From contig MBPM02000058.1 of the NCBI GenBank assembly GCA_001695595.3, positions 372,001 through 436,000 of the forward strand: a stretch of 64,000 bases of DNA. Reading direction: 5' to 3'. This stretch comes from Plasmopara viticola. Its lineage: Eukaryota > Oomycota > Peronosporomycetes > Peronosporales > Peronosporaceae. The position numbers and the translations under genes were made by a program. This document shows, in pieces, positions 32,677 to 41,579 of the stretch. Numbering within the stretch: position 1 is the stretch's first letter; every line of letters begins with the position of its first letter. Under the pieces are notes generated by a model, which was not told the DNA's origin, ran no database searches, and saw only the letters and a list, made by a program, of their open reading frames with translations.

Positions 32677-34616
32677 CTAATGCTGTGTGTCCTTTGTTGC
32701 TGACTTGGTCTTGATTCCGGTGTTTTCGCGCAGATACTTAAGCATCTTGGTCCCAACTGCCTTCGTCAGCATATCTGCAAGCTGACTCTTCGTGTCGATA
32801 TATTCGATCTTCAACAGTCCTTCTTGCACGTTCTCACGAATAAAGTGGTGCTTGATGTCCACATGCATCGTCCTAGCATGGTATCCGGCGTTATTGGCTA
32901 ACGCAATCGCACCCTGGTTGTCTTCCCAAACCTGTGTGCCTTTAACTTGCTCGTGACCCATGTCCTTTAGCATTGCCCGCGTCCAAAGAACTTCTTGTGT
33001 GCATAAGCTGAGAGCCATATACTTAGCTTCCGCTGAGCTCAGCGCAACTGTCCGCTGGTACTTCGACTTAAATACCACTGGTGCGCTTGCAATCATGACC
33101 ATAATTCCCGAGACCGAGCGTCTGTCATCCGTGTTGCTGCCCCAATCTGCATCCGAGTATGCCTTGACCGTAACGCTTCCAGTTCCTCGGTAGACGATAC
33201 CGATTTGACGCGTGGTCTTCAGATACCGTACTACTCGGATTGCTGCGCTCCAATGTTGTAGTCCTGGGTTCTCCAGAAAACGTGATAGCTGCGTCACCAC
33301 GTAAGCAATATCAGGCCGAGTGCTTGTCGTTATGTACAGCAAGCATTCAATCAAAGAGCGAATAGGCTTTATTCGCGTTGTCGGTCGTCCCTCTTCCGTT
33401 GTGGGTGACAGCTTTGACGACAGCTTCAATTCTGATACGCATGGGTTTTCAACATTCTTCGAATCTTGTTGATCGAATCGCTTGACCACGTCGTCGATGT
33501 AGCGAGTCTGTTCGATCACCAATATTCCAGCTGACCTGTCGTGATCAATTTCCATACCCAAATAAATTCCGCCTTACAAAGCTCCTTCATCTTGAAAGCA
33601 TTCTTGAGTACTCCCTTTACTTAATTTAATTCTTTGCTGCTTCTTGCTGCGATAATCATGTCATCCACATATAGTCCAACGTAAGCAAAACCTTCTTTAG
33701 TTCTCTTGACATAAACACATTGATCTGCTCCGCAACTCTTAAAGCCATTCCTGATGAAGACACGATGAATTGTCTTGTTCCAGGCACTTGCTGCTTGCTT
33801 CAGTCCGTAAATAGCCTTGTTTAGTTGACATATGTATCCTTGAGCATTGTCGACACCAAGCGGAATTTCCATAAAAACGTTGTCCGTCAACACGCGATTG
33901 AGAAACGCCGTGTCGACGTCCAGCGGTTCCATTTGATAGCCACATTCAACACATACCGCGAGAACTATTCGGATCGAATTCATGTTGGCAACCGGGGAAT
34001 ATGTCTCGAAAAAGTCAACGCCATACTTCTGCTTGAAACCTTTCGCGACTAGTCGTGCCTTGTATCGCACGATAGCGCCATTCTGATCACGCTTTTTGGC
34101 AAATACCCATCGTGATCCAATTGTGCGTCCAATCCCCCCTCGTGGCTGCAATGTCCACGTTTTATTCTCTTCGTGAGAGCGAAGCTCAGCATCCATTGCT
34201 TCACGCCATTTCATTGCATCGTCGCTTGCCATTGCTTGAGTATAAGTAGTCGGTGAGTCCATATCATCGTCAACATTCATGCCGTAGGCAAGAAAGGCAT
34301 CCGCAATTAGTCCATCTTCGTCAATCCTAGCACGCTTTGGAGTCGGTGAGCCCTCACTTCCTTCTGTTGACTCTCCACCATCGGAACCGTTTCTTAGCAT
34401 TAGCACTGGCTCACGTCTTATTCGTGTTCGCTCCAATTCAGGCCGAAACACCAAACGATCTTCTTGTTGCACTTGGGACGGTTGATGATACTCCGTTAGC
34501 TCAAGTGTGTTTCGTACAGGGCTCTCAGAAGGCATTAGCCGCTGTACAACGGCGCTTGGCGTATGATATACATCATCCATATCGACATCCTCGACTGTCT
34601 CTTCGACAGCTCTCAT
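32677..34616 (-). pseudogene. Copia element 2 RT-RNase H region
   Basis: Two frames: 34616-33621 (331 codons) and 33561-32677 (294 codons). The first starts with an ATG that overlaps the upstream stop (ATGA) and runs through a linker, KTWTLQPRG, SRWVFAKK, YKARLVAKGF, FFETYSPVANM, LDVDTAFLN and YVDDMIIA. It stops in SSKELN, and a one-base loss a little further on (FIWVWKL for FILGMEI) breaks the frame, as in element 1. The second holds MEIDHD, the SDADWGSNTDDRRSVSG motif, LSSAEAKYMAL and LADMLTKAVG. That is a complete RNase H ending 13 bp before the LTR. Confidence 0.9.
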
Positions 34617-36757
34617 AGGATGTCCGGAACTGACTGTCGATCCACTTGATGCTGAACATTGACTTCATCACCATCCTTAACTACTTGAACAATTGGTTCC
34701 GGCTTAAGCTCTTGCGTGTCGTAGATGCCGCCCACCTCACGCTCATCCAACTTCACAGAGCGGGTCACTTTAATCTTGGCATTCTCCAAGTCAAACACGC
34801 GATAGCCCTTGACATTCTCTGCATAGCCAAGAAACATACACTTGAAGCTCTTGGGTTTCAGTTTGGTCCGTTTCACATCGTCAATATGAGCGTAGCCTTG
34901 CGAACCAAATACGCGCAGGTGATCCATTCGAGGCTTCATTTTGAAAACTAGCTCATACGGCGTGGTGTCAGGATGGACCGTATTGCTGGAGCGATTAATT
35001 AAATAAACCGCTTCCGCCCACCATTCCGTCGATACGCTCTTGTAGTGTAACATGCTGCGGGCTTTCTCCATAATTGTCCTATTCATACGCTCCGCTACTC
35101 CGTTCTACTGCGGGCTGTATGGGACGGAGCGCTGGTGTACAATGCCGTTCTCTTGACATATTCCTGCCATTTTCATGGTTACGAACTCGGTTCCGTTGTC
35201 GGATCGCAAACATCTTAGTCGTGCACCCCACTGGTTCTCGTATAATGTCAGAAACTCCTTGAAGTTGCCAGCAACTTCACTCTTGCTCTTGATCAGAAAA
35301 ATTGCAACATATCGTGAAAAGTCATCCACAAACGTGAGAATGTATTTGGCACCACCCTTCGAGATAGTTCGCATTGGCCCCATGACATCGGTGTGAACAC
35401 GCTCCAACACACGTGTCGTCTTTGTCATTGAACGAGACAGAAACACCGTGATCGTCTGCTTGCCCTTCAAACGCCCGGCACACAATATTTCCACACCTTG
35501 CTTGATAATTGGGATACCATTAGTTAATCGCTGTGTCCTGATCAGCGCATCCTTGCTGGGGTGCCCCATGCGTGCATGCCAAAGCTCCCACTGATTGTCA
35601 GCCCCAGTATATTCAACGAGACAAGCTTCTTCTTGCTCACAGTCAAGAAAATACGACTTTCCAGCTTTTGTGCCCGACGCAATTGCTTGCTTCTTGTTCA
35701 AAACGACACATGACGAACGCGAAAATTCCACACTCATGCCACGCTCTGCCAGCTTGTCAACTGACAGCAACCTTCTGTCGAGTCCGGAAATGTGCAGAAC
35801 TTCAACCATGCGAATCCTCATTCCGTTCAAACCAGTCAATTTTACCGTGCCGACTCCTTTAACAAGCAACTTCTTCCCGTCTACAATCGTAACTTCGATG
35901 CTAGCTTCTAGGCCCTTGTAATCAAACAAGTCCTTCCTGTGTGGGGTCATGTGGGAAGTTGCTCCACTATCAATCAGCCATCCTGATGACTTCGATTCAC
36001 CAACAGCAAACACCGTGTCGTCGCTGTTGAATCTTTTACCGGCCGGGCAATTCCGCTTCATGTGTCCAAACTGGTCACAGTTGAAGCACTTGCCCTTGAA
36101 TCCGCCGTTATTGCGTGAAGGACCACCCTTTCGTCCATTGTCCCGTCCACCTTTAATTCTTCTAGCATTTCCTTTTCTATTTACGCAAAACGCTTTCTCT
36201 GTAGATTCTTTCCTCTGCAGCTTCTCCGACTCTTTGAGCAGCTTCTCCATGACTTCTATCAACGAAATGTCCCTTGCATTTTCCACAATCGACGAAATCA
36301 AGTCGTACTCCGAAGGTAGACTGCTGAGAAGTACCACCAGCTGGCGTGACTCAACACTTTGCTCTCCCGTAGTCTGTAGTCCCACTACTAGCTCGTCAAA
36401 AGAGTCCAGATGCTCTGCCATGCTTGTTCCACTTTCCATCTTGAACTCATGTAGTGAACGAGTCATCACAACACGATTGTGAAGAGTCGAGCGATTGTAG
36501 AAATCGCGGAGGGTTCCCCACGCCTCCATAGCACGCGTAGCCGACCGAATCTTGGTCTGGTGCCGGATCTCAACGCCTTGAGCAATGATGCCTAGCGCCT
36601 TGGCATCATTAACCAGCCACGCCTCCGTGACGTCCTTCTCTTCCTTGACGGCCATGATGTGTCCCAGGAGACCCTTCCGCGCCAGGGTCATCCTCATGTT
36701 AAACTTCCAGTGGTAATTGTTACCACTTCCTAGGAGGATTTCGGTGCGCTTGTTCAT
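34613..36757 (-). pseudogene. Copia element 2 Gag-protease-integrase region
   Basis: 36757-35105 (550 codons) encodes a UBN2/Gag-like region, the zinc knuckle CFNCDQFGHMKRNC, the protease motif WLIDSGATSHM, the integrase HHCC region (HARMGHPS, with the second cysteine pair damaged: CAGRLKGK instead of CxxCxxGK), VHTDVMGPM and RSDNGTEF. TAG at 35107-35105 ends it at SPQ, one codon before NGVAERM. The frame continues as 35086-34613 with MNRTIMEKARSML, the integrase C-terminus and a short acidic tail. The stop removes the catalytic glutamate of the DDE triad, and the lesion is shared with element 1. Confidence 0.9.
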
Positions 36758-36784
36758 ATTGGGCGAGAACGTTGCATGAGCTTG

Positions 36785-36799
36785 TTGCGGCTGTTAACC
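36785..36799 (-). other. Primer-binding site of Copia element 2
   Basis: GGTTAACAGCCGCAA on the minus strand, directly after the 5' LTR. It is identical to the site in element 1 and matches a tRNA-Asn anticodon arm. Confidence 0.6.
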
Positions 36800-36945
36800 T
36801 ATTGAGAAGAAAGTAGAAACCGAAGTGAATATATTCATCCTGACCAATGAACGGCTACCATATGTAATTACTAATTGTGACGTACATGTAATTACTGTGA
36901 AGCCATCCACCTTTTCAACATGCATTCAGCGGTGTAATGTTAACA
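36800..36945 (-). repeat. 5' LTR of Copia element 2
   Basis: 146 bp, TATTGAGAAG to ATGTTAACA. The usual TG end has mutated to TA. Confidence 0.92.
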
Positions 36946-37129
36946 ATTACTCCGACTTCCATTCGATCTACACTGCTTCAACTTTTTGTGTGTGTGTGTG
37001 TATCAACAGTCAATCGAATACCGAGAAGATGGTGTTGGCGTGCCATTAAAAGTGGGATATGGGGTGGTGAACGAATACTGTAGTGACTTCCAAATTAAAA
37101 GGGTTTATAAACACTGTGCGGTGTGCACT
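36946..37129 (-). repeat. Unit fragment trapped between Copia elements 2 and 3
   Basis: Matches the unit around its CA run in minus orientation: ACTCCGACTTCC, a GTGTGTGTGTG run, CAGTCAATCGAATACCGAGA and GTGCGGTGTGCACTT. It shows that elements 2 and 3 both landed in unit DNA. Confidence 0.85.
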
Positions 37130-37274
37130 TGTTGAGAAGAAAGTAAAACCGAAGTGATTATATTTATCCTGACCAATGAACGGCTACCATATGTAATTAC
37201 TATTTGTGACGTACTTGTAATTACTGTAAAGCCATCCACCTGTTCAACATGCGTTCAGCGGTGTAATGTTAATA
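37130..37274 (-). repeat. 3' LTR of Copia element 3
   Basis: 145 bp, TGTTGAGAAG to TGTTAATA (CA end mutated to TA). It contains the stop codon of the polyprotein at 37255. Confidence 0.9.
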
Positions 37275-39183
37275 CTCCCACTCGCCGCTCATGCTGTGTG
37301 TCCTTTGTTGCTGACTTGGTCTTGATTCCGGAGGCTTCGCGCAGATACTTCAGCATCTTGGTTCCAAGCGCCTTGGTTAGCATATCTGCAAGCTGACTCC
37401 TTCTATCAATGTAGCCAATCTTGAGTAATCCATGCTGAACGTTCTCCCGAATAAAGTGATGTCTGATGTCCACGTGCTTTGTATGTGCGTGGTAGCCCGC
37501 GTTGTTTGCCAAAGCTATCGCACCTTGATTGTCTTCCCATATTTGCGTGCCTCCCACTTGTTCTTGACCCATGTCCTTGAGCATTGCGCGCGCCCAAAGT
37601 ACTTCTTGTGTGCACAAGCTGAGCGCCATATACTCTACTTCTGCGGAACTTAGTGCAACGGTTCTCCGATACTTGGACTTGAATACAACTGGAGCTTTAC
37701 CAATCTTGATCAACACACCTGAGACATACCGTCTGTCATCGGTGTTGCTACCCCAGTCAGCATCCGAAAAAGCTTCAATAATCACCTTTCCCGTATCTCT
37801 TTGGTAAACGATCTTATGATGACGTGTCGAATTTAAGTAGCGCAATACACGAATTGCGGCGTTCCAATGTGGTTATCCCGGTTTTTCGAGAAATCGAGAC
37901 AGTTGTGTCACGATGTATGCGACGTCCGGCCGAGTGCAAGTTGTAACATATAGCAGACATCCAATTAGTGAGCGGTATGGTCTTGACCGCATCTCTGAAC
38001 GCTCAGCTTCTGTACTTGGTGACTGTGATGTTGACAGCTTGAGACCGGACGTACACGGATTGTCGACTTTCTTGGCGTTTTTCTGCCCAAATCGCTCAGC
38101 CACGTCGCTAATGTAGCGTGTTTGCTTGATCATTAGTGTGGAAGCTGTCATGTCGTGGTCGATCTCCATGCCCAAGATGAACTTCGCCATACCGAGATCC
38201 TTCATCTTGAAAACACTTTTAAGCATCCCCTTGACCTCTAGAATCTCGTCGCTCGTCTTGGCTGCAATGATCATATCATCGACATAAAGACATACGTACA
38301 CAAAACCTTCTTCCACTTTCTTCACGTAGACGCATTGATCCGCTCCACAACTTTTAAAATCGTTCTTCTTGAAGACGTGGTCGATCGTCTTGTTCCAAGC
38401 GCTTGCAGCTTGCTTGAGACCATATATAGCTTTGTTCAGCTGACACGCAAATCCTTGAGCTCCCTTAACACCAATTGGAACTTCCATGTGAACAAGATCC
38501 GACAGTACACTGTTGAGAAAGGCGGTGTCGACGTCCAGCTGTTCCATTTTGTAGCCTAATACCGCACACACTGCGAGTACAACTCGAATTGAGTTCATGT
38601 TGGCCACTGGAGAGTAAGTCTCGAAGAAATGCACGCCGTATTTCTGCTTGAAACCTTTAGCCACCAATCGTGCTTTGTAGCGCACAGCACATCCATTCTG
38701 GTCACGCTTCTTAGCAAAGACCCAGCGGCATCCAATCGTACGTCCAATTGATTCTCTTGGAACGAGTGTCCATGTTTTGTTTTTGTGATGCGACTGCAAT
38801 TCGGCGTCCATCGCTTGTCGCCACTGTTCTGCCTCATCACTAGACATTGCCTGCGCATACGTGGTAGGCAAGTCTTCACCAACACTCACAGCGTCAGCGA
38901 GAATATCTTCAGCTATCAGGCCGTCTTCATCAATCCTTGCACGCTTTGAAGATGGTGGTCCTTCGCTTCCTCCCAGACTTTCATCGGCATCTGATCCGTT
39001 TTCCAGCAACAACATTGGTTCATTTGTACGCCTTGAACGTTCCACTTGCGGTCGAAATACCAATCGATCTTCCTGTGCATCCAGTGTAGGAATTCTGTAC
39101 TCTGTCAGTTCAGAGTGTACTGAGGTCGGTAATCGAAGCATCTCGACCCTTGACGCATTTGTGTCGGACTCCTCCTCTATCAT
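37255..39183 (-). pseudogene. Copia element 3 ORF2: reverse transcriptase-RNase H
   Basis: ATG at 39183, in the same frame as ORF1 and separated from it by one TAA and a few codons. It runs through an acidic linker, KTWTLVPRE, CRWVFAKK, YKARLVAKGF, FFETYSPVANM, QLDVDTAFLN, YVDDMIIA, LGMEIDHD and GCLLYVTT. A TAA at 37875-37873 (EKPG*PHWN) is the only lesion. The frame then continues through SDADWGSNTDDRRYVSG, LSSAEVEYMAL, DNQGAIAL and LADMLTKALG, past the purine tract, and stops at 37255 inside the 3' LTR. Apart from the single nonsense codon it is a complete RT-RNase H of normal Copia length. Confidence 0.9.
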
Positions 39184-39192
39184 TGGAACATC

Positions 39193-41388
39193 TTAGATTT
39201 CATCTTCTCCTTCACACTCCATAAGTTCATCTTGATCTTGTTGGTGTTCCGTCGGCCCGGACACAGCCCTTTCGTCGTTGTCTTTGGTAACGTGTATCAC
39301 CTTTATTTGTTTGGGCGGGTGTGTTTCATGAATGCCGCCCACTTCACGCTCGTCCAGCTTCACCGACCGTGATACTGATTTCTTGTCTTTCTCCAAATCG
39401 TAAACTCGGTATCCCTTGGTGTCTTCGGCATAACCAAGGAACATGCACTTGAAGCTTTTGGCTTCGAGCTTCGTCCTCTTCACTTGATCAACGTGAGCAT
39501 ATCCATGAGACCCAAACACCCTAAGATGATCCATCCGTGGCTTCATCTTAAATCCCAGTACATATGGGGTGTTATTTGGGCGCATTGTATTAGGAGAGCG
39601 GTTGATCAGGTACACCGCAGTGCTTACTGCCTCTGCCCACCAACGTGTCGGAACACACTTGTAGTGTAGCATGCTCCGTGCCTTTTCCATTATCGTACGG
39701 TTCATTCGTTCTGCAATTCCATTTTGTTGGGGACTGTATATTACTGTACGCTGATGTATGATACCGTTCCGCTGACATAAATCCGTAACTGTCTTGTTGA
39801 CAAACTCCGTTCCATTGTCCGAACGCAGGCACTTGATACGGGTTTCCCACTGATTCTCATGCAGTGCTTTGAACATCTTGATCTTGTCGGCAACTTCACT
39901 CTTCTTTGCCAGAAAGTAGGCCACCACATATTGTGAATAATCATCCACAAACGTCAAAATGTATTTAGCACCTCCTTTTGAAAGTGTCTTCATGGGTCCC
40001 ATCACGTCTGTGTGAACTAATTCCAATACACGTGATGTCTTTGTCATGGAGCGTCCTGGAAAGGCTTCGATCGTCTGCTTGCCCTTCATGCATCCACCAC
40101 ACAGGGTCTTAATTCCTTGTTTTAGCGCAGGAATACCTTCTGTGGATCGCATAGTCTTCACTAAAACGTCCTCACTTGGATGTCCCATACGAGCGTGCCA
40201 TAACTCACACTGACTATCAACTCCCGAGTATTGCACCAATCGTGCCTCCTCTTGCTCACAATCCAGTGTGTAAGCTTTCCCATTTCTTGTCCCAGTTGCC
40301 AAAGCTTCGTTCTTGTCCCAAATGATGCACGAAGCACGCTGAAATTCCACACTTAGTCCACGTTCGGCAAGCTTTCCCACCGACAGTAGACGTCTGTCAA
40401 GTCCAGGGATAAGCAGCACTTCCATCATCGATATGCGTCTTCCATCTAAGCCGATAAGCTTCACTGTTCCAGCTCCTTCGACGCGTAACTTTCTGCCATC
40501 TGCAATTGTTACCTTGATGTAGTCTTTTAGTTGCTTGAAGTCGATCAAGTCACTTCGGTGAGGGGTCATGTGTGACGTCGCACCACTGTCGATCAGCCAG
40601 CTTACTGATTGCTCATCCCCCACAGCAAACACTGCATCAATACCGCTATAACGGTTTCTGGAACGGTTCTCAGCAGCTGGGCAGTCCCGCTTCATATGAC
40701 CAGTCTGGTCACAATTAAAGCATTTTCCCCGAAAACCGCCGCCCTTGCGTGTCGCGTAAATCTTGCGGCCACTTCCTCGTCTGCCCTTGATCCGTCCATC
40801 ATTGTCTGTGGCTCGAAACGCTTTCGCACTTGCTTCCTTCTTCTGTAGTCTATCCGACTCTTTCAACAGCTTCTCCTTGACTTCGATCAGAGTGATGTCC
40901 TTGGCGTTCTCCACGATAGAAGATATTATTTCATATTCCGCCGGCAAGCTGATCAGAAGCACCACTAGCTGTCTTGATTCATCCACCGGCTCTCCCGTCA
41001 TCTGGAGTCCCACGACCAGCTCATCGAACGCGTCCAGATGTTCCACCATGCGAGTGCCACTCTCCATCTTAAATACATGAAGGCGCCGTGTCATCGTGAC
41101 ACGGTTGTGTAAAGTGGAACGATGGTAGAAATCGCGAAGCGTTCCCCATGCCTCCAAGGCACGAGTAGCAGATCGTATCTTGGTCTGGTGTTGTATCTCG
41201 ACGCCCTCGGCAATTATACCCAATGCCTTGGCGTCATTCACGAGCCACGTCTCCGTTATTTCGCTCTCGCCCTTCGCGCCCATAATGTGTCCCAGCAGCC
41301 CTTTTCTTGCGAGGGCCATTCTCATATTGAACTCCCAATGGTAGTAGTTACCATCTCTTAGGAGGACTTCGGTGCGCTTGGTATTCAT
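39193..41388 (-). CDS. Copia element 3 ORF1: Gag-protease-integrase
   Basis: 731 residues, starting 49 bp downstream of the 5' LTR. The Gag region has NYYHWEFNMRMALARKGLLGHI, and the zinc knuckle CFNCDQTGHMKRDC is at about 223-236. The protease motif is WLIDSGATSHMTPHR at about 262-276. Integrase has HARMGHPS with CGGCMKGK (HHCC), then VHTDVMGPMKT, YILTFVDDYSQYVV, LRSDNGTEF and SPQQNGIAERMNRTIMEKARSML, so all three catalytic acidic residues are present. It ends at TAA (39195-39193) in the linker between integrase and RT, the domain junction where elements 1 and 2 also stop. Normal Copia elements read through here as one polyprotein. Confidence 0.93.
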   Translation of the reverse strand: MNTKRTEVLLRDGNYYHWEFNMRMALARKGLLGHIMGAKGESEITETWLVNDAKALGIIAEGVEIQHQTKIRSATRALEAWGTLRDFYHRSTLHNRVTMTRRLHVFKMESGTRMVEHLDAFDELVVGLQMTGEPVDESRQLVVLLISLPAEYEIISSIVENAKDITLIEVKEKLLKESDRLQKKEASAKAFRATDNDGRIKGRRGSGRKIYATRKGGGFRGKCFNCDQTGHMKRDCPAAENRSRNRYSGIDAVFAVGDEQSVSWLIDSGATSHMTPHRSDLIDFKQLKDYIKVTIADGRKLRVEGAGTVKLIGLDGRRISMMEVLLIPGLDRRLLSVGKLAERGLSVEFQRASCIIWDKNEALATGTRNGKAYTLDCEQEEARLVQYSGVDSQCELWHARMGHPSEDVLVKTMRSTEGIPALKQGIKTLCGGCMKGKQTIEAFPGRSMTKTSRVLELVHTDVMGPMKTLSKGGAKYILTFVDDYSQYVVAYFLAKKSEVADKIKMFKALHENQWETRIKCLRSDNGTEFVNKTVTDLCQRNGIIHQRTVIYSPQQNGIAERMNRTIMEKARSMLHYKCVPTRWWAEAVSTAVYLINRSPNTMRPNNTPYVLGFKMKPRMDHLRVFGSHGYAHVDQVKRTKLEAKSFKCMFLGYAEDTKGYRVYDLEKDKKSVSRSVKLDEREVGGIHETHPPKQIKVIHVTKDNDERAVSGPTEHQQDQDELMECEGEDEI

Positions 41389-41421
41389 GGCGGTGACGGT
41401 GTGGTGATGCGAGGCTGTTGT

Positions 41422-41436
41422 TTGCGGCTGTTAACC
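41422..41436 (-). other. Primer-binding site of Copia element 3
   Basis: GGTTAACAGCCGCAA on the minus strand, abutting the 5' LTR. It is identical to elements 1 and 2 although the coding regions have diverged. It is complementary to a tRNA-Asn anticodon arm. Confidence 0.6.
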
Positions 41437-41579
41437 TGTTAAGAAAGTAAAAACCGAAGTGAATATATTTATCCTGACCAATGAACGGCTACCATATGTA
41501 ATTACTAATTGTGACGTACTTGTAATTACTGTAAAGCCACCCACCTGTTCAACATGCATTCAGCGGCGTAATGTTAACA
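41437..41579 (-). repeat. 5' LTR of Copia element 3
   Basis: 143 bp, TGTTAAGAAAG to ATGTTAACA. Confidence 0.92.

Larger units (their letters stand above)
32518..36945 (-). mobile_element. Copia element 2 (defective), same family as elements 1 and 3
   Basis: Both LTRs are 146 bp (32518-32663 and 36800-36945) with about seven differences (~95% identity). The purine tract is opposite CTCCCACTCACC at 32664. The coding frame is better kept than in element 1 but has a stop in integrase, a frame break in RT and a 12 bp deletion. Left flank ACAGC and right flank ATTAC do not form a target duplication, and about 500 bp of the surrounding unit is missing. The insertion site was therefore rearranged afterwards. 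Confidence 0.93.
37130..41579 (-). mobile_element. Copia element 3, nearly intact
   Basis: LTRs lie at 37130-37274 (145 bp) and 41437-41579 (143 bp), about 94% identical. The coding region is open except for two in-frame TAA codons. The purine tract is opposite CTCCCACTCGCC at 37275. Protein sequence is clearly diverged from elements 1 and 2, but the structure, primer-binding site and LTR blocks are the same, so it is a sister subfamily. Flanks GCACT and CTCAT do not match. The left flank is minus-oriented unit and the right flank plus-oriented unit, so the element sits exactly where the array changes direction. Confidence 0.94.
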
